Shown here: positions 37,150 through 49,765 of the stretch, piece after piece | How the letters are laid out: every line of letters begins with the position of its first letter | Numbering within the stretch: the first letter of the stretch is position 1 | Assembly: GCF_050436995.1 (NCBI RefSeq) | Contig: NC_134757.1 | Coordinates: forward strand, 11,792,501-11,856,500 | DNA from: Anticarsia gemmatalis | Taxonomy: Eukaryota > Arthropoda > Insecta > Lepidoptera > Erebidae | DNA length: 64,000 nt | Direction: 5' to 3' | Translations under genes and position numbers: made by a program | The notes under the pieces: generated by a model | Database searches by the model: none | What the model saw: the letters and a program-made list of their open reading frames with translations, nothing else | Told to the model about the DNA's origin: nothing

Positions 37150-39220
37150 TATCTTTTAGCCAATTTAATAAAGATACATCAAGCATTTTTTGTTGGAAAC
37201 AGTAAAAACATCCATCCATCTACAAACTTTCGCATTTATAACAGTTGCGAGATTAATTATGTTTTCGCGTGAAATAGTTGCTTGAGATCTTCCGACTGTT
37301 TTTCTGCTAGCAAAAAGCATCCTTTATTCCTCAGGGATAATGATTGTAGCTACTCTTATAAATAATATACTACTTTATTCCTTCTGTAGTAAAAACTGCG
37401 TTAAAATGTACTGCATCGTTAAGAAGAAGCGAACCAATTGATATGAGCATATTGATACAATAATTTAGGAATTTATTGATGTTTCGTGACCAAAATCTCG
37501 CAAATTTATAGGATATACATGCAGATAGTGCCTTTCCTCTACCATGTTTCATTAAAGATAGTGCCTTTAAAGGCAATAACTCTATTTCAAATAAATATAA
37601 AAGCTAATTCTATACTGAGGACATTTTACATAGCTACATTACAAATGAGATAAACAGAGCAATCAAACCCAAAACTATGTGTTGTCTTTTGTATTGCTAA
37701 GTAACCCCTGGTTTTCACTAGATTTATTAACCAGGCAAATACCCAAAACCGTCAAGCCATTATTATGACATTTTTAAGCATTTCACTCACAGTTTTACCT
37801 AAGAAAGTAAGATATTGAATAATCAAATCTACTATCAATGAAACTGACTAGTACGTCTTCTAGACTCTAATTCCATAAAATTAAAACAAATGGACTTCCG
37901 TAAATAAACGCTGGTTGATACAGACGCTAACGTGATAACGTGTACATTGTTATAATTAGCGATCAGTGAGGTATGAACGAATAATGAGCGCTCATGCTGC
38001 TGGGTAATCACTTAGTCATCTCACAGGAAATGATGAGCGGGTTACTGATTATAATATGTACAAGGCTACGGTTACTAGTAAAATCTATAGTTACAAAACT
38101 GAAATTTAAACGCGCTTGTTCACGAAAATACAAGTGGCGTTAAATACGCGGTTCCAGATTCCTGAGCACTTTTTAAAAATCTACGAACACCTTGATATTA
38201 TTCAGATTTTTTTAAATTAACATTTCGAGAACCCCTCAGTTAAGTAAGTAGCATAATGTACCTGCTAGATTAAGCCCGCGATTTAAGCTGCGTAAAAAAG
38301 ACTGTCCATTCTCGAGACATACTCTGCAAGATTTTATACAAATCGATACACCAGTTTTCAAATGAAAAAGTGACATACACACTTTCATATTTACGTCTAA
38401 GAATAGTATGGATTACGAAAATAATCTACAAATCTAGCTTGATATTTAGACCGATTCTAATTCTAATCGTCTATAAAATGGTATCCACTTATTGCAAAAT
38501 GCAATAAAATGTCTAAGCTATTGTAACGACGGCACTTTGTGGTCTCAGTTCAATCGAGGCAGTTTGCGGTTTAGAAATAAATCGTTGGAAAAATACTACG
38601 GGTCCCTGAGGCCCCGGAACTGCGAGATAAATCATTTTGATGTTTCCTTGAGGTTTACCTTGGAATAAAAAGATTTATGAAAATCTGCGACTTAGATTAG
38701 ATTTAAATTTCAATTTATTCAAAGGCTAAAACTACTCCTAAGTTTGAAATATCGTGTTAAATGATTTTTAATTTTATCTTTTTTTAGTCCACCACACTGG
38801 CCAAAATGCGGGTTGGGCACTATGCATACCCTTAGTGCATCTAATATAACACTGATCTGATAAAGCACTTTTAACCATGGTGCAATAAGTACTGATTATT
38901 TTAACAAGTGATTGTGGATTTGCTTTACTAAATCGACTTTAATTCTGGTGGTATATTATTTTTGCATGTACCTTTTACATGGACTTTTAATTTAAACCAT
39001 GTTAAACATTATTTTTCTATAATTACAATGCCCTTCTAAGCGACAAAGATAGCATCACACTTAATAGTGCTTAAAGTTTAAGATCGTTTCAGCATTCAGC
39101 CATATTCAACTCCATTTGTAAATCTATTATATGTTATCAAACTAGAGATAAGCGCTTCAGTATCACGTTGATCCATCAATTGGCTGACCTACTCCGAACC
39201 CCTGGCCCCACGTGACTGCA
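37150..39220. other. No gene seen
   Basis: AT-rich, with one SINE scrap at 38.79 kb. The minus-strand 68-codon frame at 37.4 kb shows no family features. Confidence 0.45.
38785..38850 (-). repeat. Scrap of the CAGCAGTGGG-tail SINE
   Basis: TCCACCACACTGGCCAAAAT and GGGTTGGGCACTATGCATAC match the mid-section only. Confidence 0.45.
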
Positions 39221-39225
39221 GCCGA

Positions 39226-39333
39226 GCCCGGGCAGGATGAGAGCTATTCTACGCACCGGCTCGTCCTTGACACGGTTATAACACCCGGGCGATGCAGCGG
39301 TGCAATGTTATGTCACAGGTTATTAAGGTGAAA
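39226..39333 (+). repeat. CCCGGGC-containing direct repeat, copy A
   Basis: GCCCGGGCAGGATGAGAGC, CGCACCGGCTCGTCCTTGAC and ACCCGGGCGATGCAGC. Copy B lies 709 bases to the right. Confidence 0.6.
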
Positions 39334-39934
39334 AATCTGACTTTTGAAACCTAGTGGTATATTTGAGGAAACGATTGTTTAATTATTATCTTTCAAAGAA
39401 GTAGTAAGTAGCTTGAAAATGTAGTTTGAGAGAGCCAAATTTGAACAATTTATTGCTTGATATCTTTTCGAAGAAGAAGTTTGCTTGAAGATATAGTTTT
39501 AGGTATATACTGATGTCCTAGATTTGTTTCTTTGGTCTGGATAATAACAGCAAAAGCAGATTTTGGGGTCTCGATTACGTTTCAGATGAAGTACCAAGGT
39601 ATCGTTTGAGTTAAAGTTTGATTTATTGTTCAGGTAAATAACTAGCACCTAAAGTTCTGAATTCGATTTCTAATCTCCTCCTGGGACAGAAGAAATGCAA
39701 AAAAGATTCAAGAAATTACAATCTCCTTATTACATATTAACTCATTATGCAATCCAAGTTCTGGTCAACAACGGTATAAGTGTCATTATGGTGACAGAAG
39801 AAGGAGGAATGAACTGTACGAAGCTATTGACTAAAAGTACTTAATTTATTATCCAAAACAAATGAAAATTCACTGAAGTTCTCTATAAGGTTTTCATTCA
39901 GCACTCGCATAATCTAGTTCTCGTCGTAAGGTTA

Positions 39935-40047
39935 TGCCCGGGTATGAGCTATTCGACGCACCGGTTCGTCCTTGACCCGGTTGAGACCCGGGCAATGCAG
40001 CCGGGATGCAAGGCAACGTTACATGAGCAATGAAACAGCAAGGTGAT
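39935..40047 (+). repeat. CCCGGGC-containing direct repeat, copy B
   Basis: GCCCGGGTATGAGCTATTCG, CGCACCGGTTCGTCCTTGAC and ACCCGGGCAATGCAGCCGGG. Well above local GC content. The minus-strand frame over it is incidental. Confidence 0.6.
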
Positions 40048-40049
40048 TC

Positions 40050-41715
40050 TTTGACATTGATAGTTAGTTGTATCAATTAGTTCCTTAAAGTTCTACTTGG
40101 GTATGTATTTGAGATTTAAGACAAGGTGATGTAAGATAGCAAAGTTTCAGCCATGATACCCGAGTTTATTATTGATTTTTCTAGTAAAAAGTGATCAAGA
40201 TGTATTCAATTTTGAAAAGCATTGAAAATGGGTGCATATTATCCTAAATACTGACTGAAAATACGCTTGGAAAAGAATCACATTTACTGAAATCCTTTAT
40301 GTATCTTTTGCTAGAGGTAAAGGAATAGTTTTCGGTAAAAACGTGTAGTCGAAAAAATATGCTTTGCAGAAGGAAGATCGTACATAATCAACAGGATACA
40401 AAAACGTACAAAAATACATCCATATATCAATACTCCCTGCATATTCGAGATAGACTAATAAAAGAATCGCACAAAAGCTCAAACACCAAACTCAAAAGCA
40501 TTCCATCTAGTAAAACAAACAGAATCTAGGCTTCGAAAAAACAGGTTCTATTCTAATTCAAACATTTCGTGCACTTGTGTGTTCGAGTTTTTGCACACAC
40601 ACATCTGCGCTTCGCATGGAGTGTTTGAGAATGCATAACGTGTGCCCTCACACGGAAAATGCGCTATAAATCTCAAAATATCTGCGTTCTGTGATCAAAA
40701 CACCGAATTTATTTCCCGAAGTATTTCCCTAACAAAATCTAGTTTTTAGCTTCAAAACTAGGACAAACTTAGCATTATAAATTGCAAGTTTAGAATAGCT
40801 GTGTTTTTGTTGAATATTCCCGTATTTGTGTTTTTGGGGTTCTATTGCAAGCTTAGTATATGATTCTAGGGGTAAGATAAATTAGGAGAGAGAAAAATCG
40901 TTTTTAGTAAACAGGTGTCGTTGCAAAGCTCTAAAAATCAAAGACTGAAAAACGTGAGCCGTGAAACTCCAAGTAGTTTTAAAATATCTATATTGACCTC
41001 CCAATCGTACAAATATTTTGAACATCTATTGGCATCTATAGATCCAAACGTACATACTTAAAAAATATAGGAACAGAAATAATTAAACAGCTGGTCTTAA
41101 ATAAAGGCCAAATACTAAAATATTAACATTTGAAAATAGGTCTTTAGTTACAAAAATAACTGATAATTTAGTAGATTGATGGAAGCCATTAGCTTTCATA
41201 ACAGCGCTAAATTACAAATCGATATCAATAATGGTCACCGGGCCGACGTCACGGAAAAACACTAGAACTCATTTTAGACACTGGGAAATATAGCACCAAG
41301 TCTAACTATGTATGGAAAATAAGTATAAAGTAAGGTTTTACCAAATGTCATTCAAGTATGGAAACAAGACCATATATTATATGTGTGTAAAGTACAAATA
41401 CAATTTTGAGGAGAATTAAGACGATGAACACCTATAGCGAAAGATGAACAATGACGACTTTAAAAAAAATATGTTTTTGATAACGAAAGAAGACGTGTTT
41501 AAGATAATTAGTTTATGGATTTTTCTTTCAACCTATACTAGAACTAACTATAATTTGAACCCTGAACAATTGCTTCAAAATAATATGTATTGCCTGATAA
41601 TAACATGACTAACTAATTATTGAAAGCTTTCCCGATATAACAATCGTTATTTAATTTTGTTTATTATGTATCTTATTTTCATCTCACTTCTACCACCTTC
41701 TGCAAAGAAAATATC
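40050..41715. other. No gene seen
   Basis: AT-rich. A locally GT/CA- and CpG-enriched patch at 40565-40660 is unexplained. Confidence 0.45.
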
Positions 41716-41719
41716 ATTT

Positions 41720-42010
41720 GGAATCTCTACCGGAAATACGTCGTATTTCCGCCATACAAAGAAAAGACTACGTAAAAAGGTAAAAACGGCACAGCAACAG
41801 CGAAAATAGCTGTTCGTTTATTACACGAACACGAGACACCAAAAACAGCCATAACACTGACCGAAGCCTTCGATAACCATACATACACGTCTAAAGTGCG
41901 GATCACAATAAAATCAATGTAGCCTGGCCCTCCAGGCTCACGCGAGAAAGAGACAACAACACACGAAACGAACGCGCGAGAAAAGGACGAAGAATCTGTC
42001 AATTTTATAG
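41720..42010 (-). promoter_or_regulatory. Candidate minus-strand promoter and leader with 21 bp palindrome
   Basis: On the minus strand TATAAAATT (42009-42001) precedes a CpG-containing, pyrimidine-rich leader (TCTCGCGCG.., TCTTTCTCGCGTG). Further on is AGCCTGG/CCAGGCT (41920-41937) and a near-perfect palindrome CGGAAATACG-T-CGTATTTCCG (41731-41751). CCG|GTAGAG follows as a weak donor. No downstream exon is identified. Confidence 0.3.
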
Positions 42011-42369
42011 ACACATAACATTGTGCTGCAGTAATGTTCGTTTTAATTAAAATTGAGTGATCAGCTCATTGTTTCGGTTGTGTTTTGTTTTGGAAATTTT
42101 GGATTTTAATTAAATTCTGTTGATTAGGTGTCGGCGAAAAGGTGTGATGGTTTATAGATAGTAGTGAATGTTTGAAAGCATCTGATTTCGATTTCCGCGC
42201 AAGAAATTTATTACTCATAGAACATTGACGTGAAAAGTATTCATGTCGGATCGAGTATATTTTCAATAACTTAAAAAAATATCCCGAAACTGCACTTGGC
42301 CAGCCTGATGGAGTCAAGGGGCCAAGTTCCTATTTAGTGCAGTCAATTAAGCTTAAATTAGGTAAGAAT

Positions 42370-43633
42370 CTCGGAATTCGAGATACCCAGCTGTAAGTCT
42401 GTAAATACTTGTATATTGACACCCTAAAAGTTGTCTCAAAACCTACATATGGTAGGGTGTACGCAACTATAAAATTTCAAGGTCCAAAGTCCCAAAAACC
42501 GGTTTTTTGAGCTTTTTTTGTAAATATCTCATTTCCTATGGAATTTTTGCATTCGTATTCATTACCAATATTGTACAGTATAAAATTCTCTACAAATTTT
42601 GCTTGAATTTTTTTTTTTACGGTGAACCGTTTTCGAGATAGAGGGGGGAGAGCGCGCGGTCACAGGATCATTTCAAGTCAACCGGTACCTCCGGTCGAAG
42701 ATGCGCCATATATATTATAGTTGATGAACTATCGATAAATCAATGATTAATAAATATTTGTCAATTTCTATTAACTATTACATTATTTTTTATCATTTTT
42801 TTCATAACCTATCCACTTTTTATTCAGTATTAATTAACTTATCAACACTTACCTGCCCATGTTATTGCAGAATTTTTCATGAAAATATAGGCACTATATT
42901 TGAATTTTAACCTAATTAATATTAATAACTTCTTACATGATGAAAAAAAAACAAATAAATCAGTATCATTGAAAAGATATAGATTTAATATAATTATGAA
43001 GAAAATGATGACACCAATGACTTTTCGAAGTTATGTGTGTATTAGAAATAATTGTCACATGCTCCAACGGTGAAGGAAAACATCGTGAGGAAACCTTGCA
43101 TGAATAAAATTTGTTAAATACATTTATTGAGGGCATGCAAAGTCCCCAACCCTTGGCCAGCGTGGTGGACTCAAGGCCTAACCCCTCCCTCATTACGGGA
43201 GAAGACCCTTGCTCAGCAGTGGGACAGTAATGGGTTAAATTTAATTATTATTATTATCATTGATTTATCGATAGTTCATCAACTATAATATATATGGCGC
43301 ATCTTCGACCGGAGGCACCGGTTGACTTGAAATGATCCTGTGACCGCGCGCTCTCCGCCCTCTATCTAGAAAACGGTTCAAGGTACAAAAAAAAGTTCAA
43401 ACAAAATTTGTAGAGAATTTTATACTGTACAATATTGGTAATGAATACGAATGCAAAAATTCCATAGGAAATGAGTTATTTACAAAAAAAGCTCAAAAAA
43501 CCGGTTTTTGGGACTTTGGACCTTGAAATTTTATAGTTGCGTACACCCTACCGTATGTAGGTTTTGAGACAACTTTTAGGGTGTCAATATACAAGTATTT
43601 ACAGACTTACAGCTGGGTATCTCGAATTCCGAG
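42370..43633. mobile_element. Fold-back element with 378 bp inverted arms
   Basis: The left arm (42370-42747) and right arm (43256-43633) are nearly perfect reverse complements from CTCGGAATTCGAGATACCCA inward to CGATAAATCAATGAT; the few mismatches include a GGGGGG/CCGCCC change and small gaps near the poly-A/T run. The loop of 508 bases contains an AT-rich stretch and a 5'-truncated SINE. No transposase frame is present, so the element is non-autonomous. I see no clear target-site duplication, which may be diverged. Confidence 0.85.
43014..43245 (+). mobile_element. SINE of the CAGCAGTGGG-tail family nested in a fold-back element
   Basis: GACTTTTCGAAGTTATGTG to GGGACAGTAATGGGTTAAAT match the body and tail of the 58.3 kb copy. 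It is 5'-truncated and sits entirely in the loop between the two 378 bp inverted arms. Confidence 0.75.
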
Positions 43634-44120
43634 GTGAACTTACTATAATGACTGGACTAATTTCGGAGGAGTTATTTGCCCAAAAGTGATACAATATTCA
43701 ATAAGGTTTCTTCCTATGGAAATGTGGTCATTCGAAATCTGTTAGAAAATCTGATCAATTATAGACTACTTAAACACTAACGTTCATTTATTGCCTGTTC
43801 TTTTCGACTCTACCTTTCCTAAACTATATTTTTCAATGGAGCTTTGGACACCATTAAATCAGTGTCAATATTTACCTACCTAGATAATGTAAACGATTCT
43901 TCCACATAAAATATCTTTTTAACGTTCTACCCTCATTTATAATTCCATTAATAACACAAAACTACTAAAGAATAATCTATTACAATGATAAAACAGTCGG
44001 TTAATTTTTTATAAGTTATATTGATTTCCAAACATTTGCGTGGGACGATAATAGTAGGAAGTAATTCTATAGTATTATGAAAAACAATACGTTTTATGTA
44101 GAACATGATAGGCATATCAA

Positions 44121-44192
44121 GGCTGCTTTTCTAAGAAAGGTATAGGCAGATATGATGGCTGCTTTCTAAGAACAGTGTAGGCAAATATTTAT
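44121..44192. repeat. Tandem duplication, 36 bp x 2
   Basis: GGCTGCTTTTCTAAGAAAGG and GGCTGCTTTCTAAGAACAG begin two consecutive 36 base units that both continue with TAGGCARATAT. Confidence 0.65.
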
Positions 44193-44687
44193 TGGTACAC
44201 CCACCATTGAAATGAATATCATTTCGACTTAGTATTATAAATACATAGAATTATATCTTGTCTTATTCCAGTCCGATTTCGATATACTATGTGATTGCGA
44301 CAGTTTTGTTATACCATGGGCAAATTTCGCGTCTGTGTCTTCTCAAAAAAAATCGATTTATTTTTCCTTGCAAATATTCTACGCATGCGGATAAGTCTAG
44401 TATTTTATACACAGTCGATATTTCTAACAATAGAATCTATTTTTGATCAGTAGTTATTTGCATCTAAGTTGTTTAAGACGCTTTACTACTGCGACCTTGA
44501 TTGACATGTACAATTATTTTTTGTGAACAATATGGAGACGTTCAGCTCATGTATGATGGTTACCGATTAAAAGACTGGTCGTGACAGTTTTACTTAATGC
44601 TTACATTTTACTAAATTTATTTATTAATGATGTGTATCTGTGTTTTCTATGTTCACCACTAAGCCTTCGCTGTTTGTTTGTTTGTCA

Positions 44688-44880
44688 TAATAATATGGTT
44701 AGTGACCAATCTAGTGTTAAAGTTGGTCAAGCAGCCAGAAAAGCCTTTGACGTGGCTTAACGACTGTTATGTTAGTAGAAAACCACAAGGACCGGCGTTT
44801 TACGTGCCCTCCGTAGCACGGAGACGCCCAGCTCAAATACCACTATGGAATGACCGTACCAAGGTTTGCTTAGAGCTGCA
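44688..44880 (-). mobile_element. 5S rRNA-like SINE, internally deleted
   Basis: The body (GGTTAGTGACCAATCTAG, CCTTTGACGTGGCTTAACGA) and the GGAATGACCGTACCAAGG head part match the family in minus orientation. The box C region is lost. Confidence 0.7.
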
Positions 44881-45113
44881 GTATATGCAAATATAATCGT
44901 AATAATCGTATATCTTTTAGAAAGCTCTTAAGTCGTAAAGCAGACTACTACAATTAGACTATCCATCGTAAACTTAACAATCAATCTAGTTCACATTGAT
45001 ATATTATCTTACAGTACGGGCTTAAGAATAAACTCGGAAATTCTGAGAACGAACTTCCCACGACCTAATTAGGCTCCGTTCAATCACACATAACAACAAA
45101 CGACCAATCAGCA

Positions 45114-45170
45114 GCCAGATTAAACTTTTATCGGCCAATCAGCTCGAAGCATGGACGACATTGGCCAATC
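45114..45170. promoter_or_regulatory. CCAAT-box cluster
   Basis: CCAATCA at 45114, 45135 and 45165; the last is part of the palindrome ATTGGCCAAT (45160-45169). Spacings of 21 and 30 bases approximate two and three helical turns. GACGACGTCAG follows at about 45190. Confidence 0.45.
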
Positions 45171-45534
45171 ACCGTCGAGCTTTCCAAGACGACGTCAGGA
45201 AATACTGTTAAAACTTAATGGTGTTGAAAAGCTTTGAATTTAATTTATTTATGTACTGAAAGGTTAGGTTGTGATTTAAACGAATTGATTTATTTTGTAT
45301 TCAAAGTTCATCCCGTTATAGATTTCGCTTTTTAACCAGTTGGTTACACGTTTTAGGATTTTCTTCGTTGGAATTTTCTTACAGAAAACTTGATGAAATC
45401 TATGAATTATCAACAATAGTTAATAGTCTCTTACGACAAAGTTTTATGAATGAAAGTATTGTGAAAAATAGTTTTCACTTGTCGATTCTTCCATTGCCTA
45501 AAGTCGAAGTTTACTCGTTGTTATAATTATACCT

Positions 45535-45670
45535 TTAACGTCCCATTTTGGGCATAATTCTCCTCCCGTAATGAGTTCCCGCTGGCCCAGAGCGCAGAAC
45601 AAGGGAAGTTTTTAAGGATCGTTCAAGTGGCGTTCTCTGATCTCTGCCTACAATATACTCTTGGTCACAA
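45535..45670. repeat. Two repeat scraps
   Basis: A minus-oriented SINE tail scrap (AATTCTCCTCCCGTAATGAG) is followed by GGATCGTTCAAGTGGCGTTC..GATCTCTGCCTAC of the GTGGGCAGAGACC family. Confidence 0.4.
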
Positions 45671-47135
45671 ATAATATCAGTTATTATTTAGTAACAGGTC
45701 AAATGTCCCTCTTTCTTTCATTAAACGTAAGTTAAATAAATGATAATGTTTGTCTCCATGTAACCACGTCAACTGGACACCACCATTACAAAATCAATCT
45801 TATGCAGTTGGTATAAAACAACAATTCGCGTGACAAATGCAAGAGCCTTGATTAAGTATTTACTAGGACAGTCCACTTGCTGTGTTACCTACGTATTAGA
45901 TCCGATTTGATATCAATCGATAACTGATTTAGGTTTGGAGCACACATATCCGGAATTCAGGGAACCAAAATCGGAACCGGAACGTCACATGTGGCCATCA
46001 ACGTCAATCGCACTTAGGATGTTTGTTACTCAAAACTACTGAACAGATTTAGTACACGGATAGTTTTTAGCATCAATGAATACATAAAATACACTTTTTA
46101 CCACGGGAAATCTTTTCACGCAGACGAAGTCGCGGGCAGAATCGAATAATATAATATTAAATGTAGGTATCTTTTCTCACACTTAATATTTACTTATTCC
46201 ATATTTAGCTATAATATTAAACCTAAATGTGGAAGTGTACTTATTTATTTTACTACTAATATAACTGTCTCAAACTAAAGAACTTAACAAGTGTCAATGT
46301 GTGCTCCAAACCTTGTCATTTACAAAGGAAATAATACTCGGATTTTCCTTTGAAACTTCTTGAAATTTAAATGAGTATGAATTCAGGTGGCCTAGATTAA
46401 TACTAGATACCTAGGTATATCATTATAGTGTAATGTACGTAGTTAGAGCATAAATTATTTACAGTTGGAACGTATGACGAGTGTCACATGAAATTGTAAT
46501 GAGAAAACTGATTGTTAAGTCCCTTTGTTGTGTGCAATTTTGTGTAGGGTTTGAAGAATATTGTATTTTAAACAATATTTTTATTGATTGCCCCTAAGAT
46601 GCGGTCAAGTTCGATTCCGGGTTGGACAAAGTGCTATTGTTTTCTAATTTATCTATACATTCACATCCTTCATAACCATACCATATAGTATGTATTTAGA
46701 AGTATATAAGCATGTTTATCAGTTATTTGATTACCATAATACAAGCTATGCTTAATTCGGAATCAAAATTACCTTGTGTGAGTAATACAATGACATTTGA
46801 TTTAATATCAAGAACCACATGATATGAAAAATGAATCCAAAATTTAGCAACGTATAATAACACCCTACATTCGAACGACACATCTCCATATATCCAAGCA
46901 ACATAATATCTTTCATAGTAACATTGCAACAATGTCACAACGCCTGGAGGCTTTACACCCACAGTAAGATCGACAGACACACCCTAATTTCTCCTAAATG
47001 TAAAGGTACGTGTACTGTATCTACTTTTAGAGCGATTGTGTGTCAACATTTTAGGATGAGTTTTTAATTTTTACATTGTGCACAGCTTTAACTGATCATG
47101 TTCATGAGTGGAAAACAAGAGAGATCGCTTGCAGT
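45671..47135. other. No gene seen
   Basis: One RTE-tail-like repeat at 46.0 kb. The 85-codon minus-strand frame at 46.72-46.98 kb has no recognisable motif. Confidence 0.4.
46010..46145 (+). mobile_element. HzSINE/RTE-tail-like repeat, 3' half
   Basis: TTACTCAAAACTACTGAACAG to CAGACGAAGTCGCGGGCAGA. Confidence 0.6.
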
Positions 47136-47139
47136 GGAA

Positions 47140-47345
47140 AGCTATGGGGGAGGCCTTTGCCCAGCAGTGGGACGATATAGGCTCATAATAACTCATAGCT
47201 TTTGAGTTTTGTTTGACGTTAGTTCGTAAGAAGAACAAACCGATTTTCCATTCCGCACTAGGCCAGTATGACGGATTCAAGGCCTGAACCTTTCTTTAAT
47301 CCGGGAGGAGACGCTTGTTCAGAAGTAATAGGTTCAATTTATTAT
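47140..47345 (+). mobile_element. Two adjacent SINE tail fragments
   Basis: GGCCTTTGCCCAGCAGTGGGA (47152 on) and, 100 bases later, CGCACTAGGCCAGTATGACG to a diverged tail near 47335. These are separate fragments of related families, both in plus orientation. Confidence 0.55.
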
Positions 47346-48489
47346 TATTTTAGAAATATATTCCTAACTATCACTTCGCTTGCGTAAAAGAGCTACGGAC
47401 TAAAATCATTCACTTGGCAATAATAGTTCTCGAGCTATCATTCCTTGAATGAGATAGGAGCGCTACATAGATAGTAATCACTGGAATAGTAATGGGTTAG
47501 ATATTTTTAGAAATATCATTGAAATGGCTTGAAAAGCGTAAAACAACCTAAAGGCAAAGACGTATTCGCATAATTCTGTATACACATAAACGCAGGAATA
47601 TTTCGCGAACTGCTCATGGCATTCTTGTAAAATCATTTAAGTTTCAAAAACTACTATAGAAACGTGCTCATAACTCACACAGGAACAAGTAAGAACAACA
47701 TTTCGAAGCGTCACACTTCACGTTTAGTCAAAGGCTTTTCTACAAGCCCAAGGTGTGTACTTTACATAAAAATGCTCCAGTACCCTCGAGTCTTAAGCTC
47801 GAAGGCTGTAACAATACAACACATTTCTTCTCCGAACTGAATTTCCATAAGCTTAATATGCTTATAAATAAATCCTTTGTTACATATAAATTGGACGGAA
47901 AATATAATATTTGAAGAGAATTTCTTCGTATTCGTAATAGGATTAATTCGTCGACAGTATTATCGATCGGCGATCATTTTCTGTAATCTGAGCTATTTTT
48001 GTTAGCAACTTGCGTATTCCCAGGCTCGAAGGCCTGATTGGCTGAACGTCTAGATAGTAGTAATTGTCGCAAGGAAAACGGTTTATTGATCCAGCGGATC
48101 CGAATTGCTTTGACGTGGAATTGATAGGAATTTTGAGGTAAAGTTTTGAGTGGTTATAAATGTGAGGTTAGTTTAAAGGCTGTAAGGCTACAAATAGGAT
48201 CAGTTTTTAATTATTGTTGTGAAATGATATGATGCAAAATATCTGCGAAATAAAATGGTTTTTGCGACTGAAAATATGACTAATATCAAAAAGTGACCGA
48301 TCTCAAAAAAATAATCATGAGTCCATTTAAAACGCAATGATTACAAGGTTAGAAGGTACAGATAACCCAAGAGTTTCGTTAAAACAGTTTTTCACTCAAG
48401 GCTTAATTTCTTCCTTATTTCGGAATCCGGGGGACCCTTGCTCATGAGTTTATTTAGTACGAAGAATGCAAAATGTATAGATGTGAACG

Positions 48490-48600
48490 AGGCAGGGTAA
48501 GTTTGTAAGGATCGTACCAAGTAGTTATTTGGTCTCTTCCTACATCTACGGGAAAAAGGAGTGTTTTTTGTATGTCTGAATGTCTGTATGTAAAGGAAGG
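48490..48600 (+). repeat. Repeat family with GTGGGCAGAGACC, plus orientation
   Basis: GAACGAGGCAGGGTAAGTTTG, GGATCGTACCAAGTAGTTAT and GGTCTCTTCCTACATCTACG. Confidence 0.5.
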
Positions 48601-49659
48601 CCGCTTTGAGGTCTTAAGTCTTAACATCCAAGGTAAAATATTTGTCAGAGTAAGTCTAGATGGTCTGCAAGATATTATATGGACTATAAAATGATAGAAA
48701 GGTGCAGTAACCCAAGTATAACTATAACTCTAAGTGCTGTGGGCGTTAGTGATTGGTGTCAGTGGCTCTGCTGATCCCTGATTGTATCAGATTGATGTTA
48801 TCTTACTCTATTACTATTATCTCAATGATCTTGATGCAGACGAGGCTTAGAGTGATGTAGTTGGAATAATATTGCATTAAAGTCGGTATGGTTTTAGATA
48901 TTTAGAAAGAACTTCTTTTGTTTGAAGGTTTGTATCATTGAAATAACAGTACCGAAATAGTAAAGTTAACTTCTTATGATTTTAGAAATCCTGGTTCATT
49001 TGCAAGACTTTGTATCTCAAGTAGTACAGAATTTCTTTAAAGGTTTTTTACCAAGGGAAAGCTACATTATCCCCGAATAAAAATTACTTTTTTTATAGAG
49101 CTTTATTTTTCCATGCCACTTTTTCAAGACCAGCATTCGGAAAATATAAAAACTGATTTGTTTTTATAGCGTGATTGGTAACAGCAAAGTAGTACCTTTG
49201 AAAAGTAGTGAGTAATCTGTGCATGCACCAATTTAGAGAATATGTAAGTATACTAGATTTGATTTTCAGTAAAGAAGAAGCATACCGATTCGTATGTATA
49301 AGGCCCCGCGACATAGAATTATATACTTATGACTAACACAAGACTTGTCCTAACAAAATGTCATATTTGTAAAATATAAAAATACTTCGTTTTAACTTTA
49401 GCCATAAAATCATCCACGCTCATTAGTCACCTTCATTTTAAGTAAACGTCAATATTAGCTATGTTAGGTAACAGTAACACTGTGTTTACTACTTGTAAGA
49501 CGCCGATAAACGGTAGCCATATTTAGTCACGGTGTTATGAATCATCTAGTTCTAATATAGAGCAGGTTTTTATGGATTTTCAGTGTAATTTGATTACTGA
49601 ATTGATGTTTTAATGTTACGTAAGTTTTTTAGTTTGTAACATTCTTTATTTAACTTATA

Positions 49660-49765
49660 ACTGTCCCACTGCAGAACACTGGTTTCCACAAAGAATGAAC
49701 CAGGGGTTAAGCTTTGAGTCTACTACGCTGGCTAAGTGCAGATTGGGACCTTATATAGTAAAAAT
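49660..49765 (-). mobile_element. SINE fragment of the CAGCAGTGGG-tail family
   Basis: Plus-strand AACTGTCCCACTGCAGAACA..CTACGCTGGCTAAGTGCAG in family order, minus orientation. A further tail-only scrap in plus orientation (CCCAGCAGTGAGACACTAAT) lies at 49930-49975. Confidence 0.55.

Noticed and set aside
39894..40076. 60-codon minus-strand frame
   Set aside because: Lies on the GC-rich direct repeat copy B.
42966..43193. 75-codon minus-strand frame
   Set aside because: Antisense to the SINE in the fold-back loop.
46723..46980. 85-codon minus-strand frame
   Set aside because: No motif, no start context and no neighbouring exon signals.
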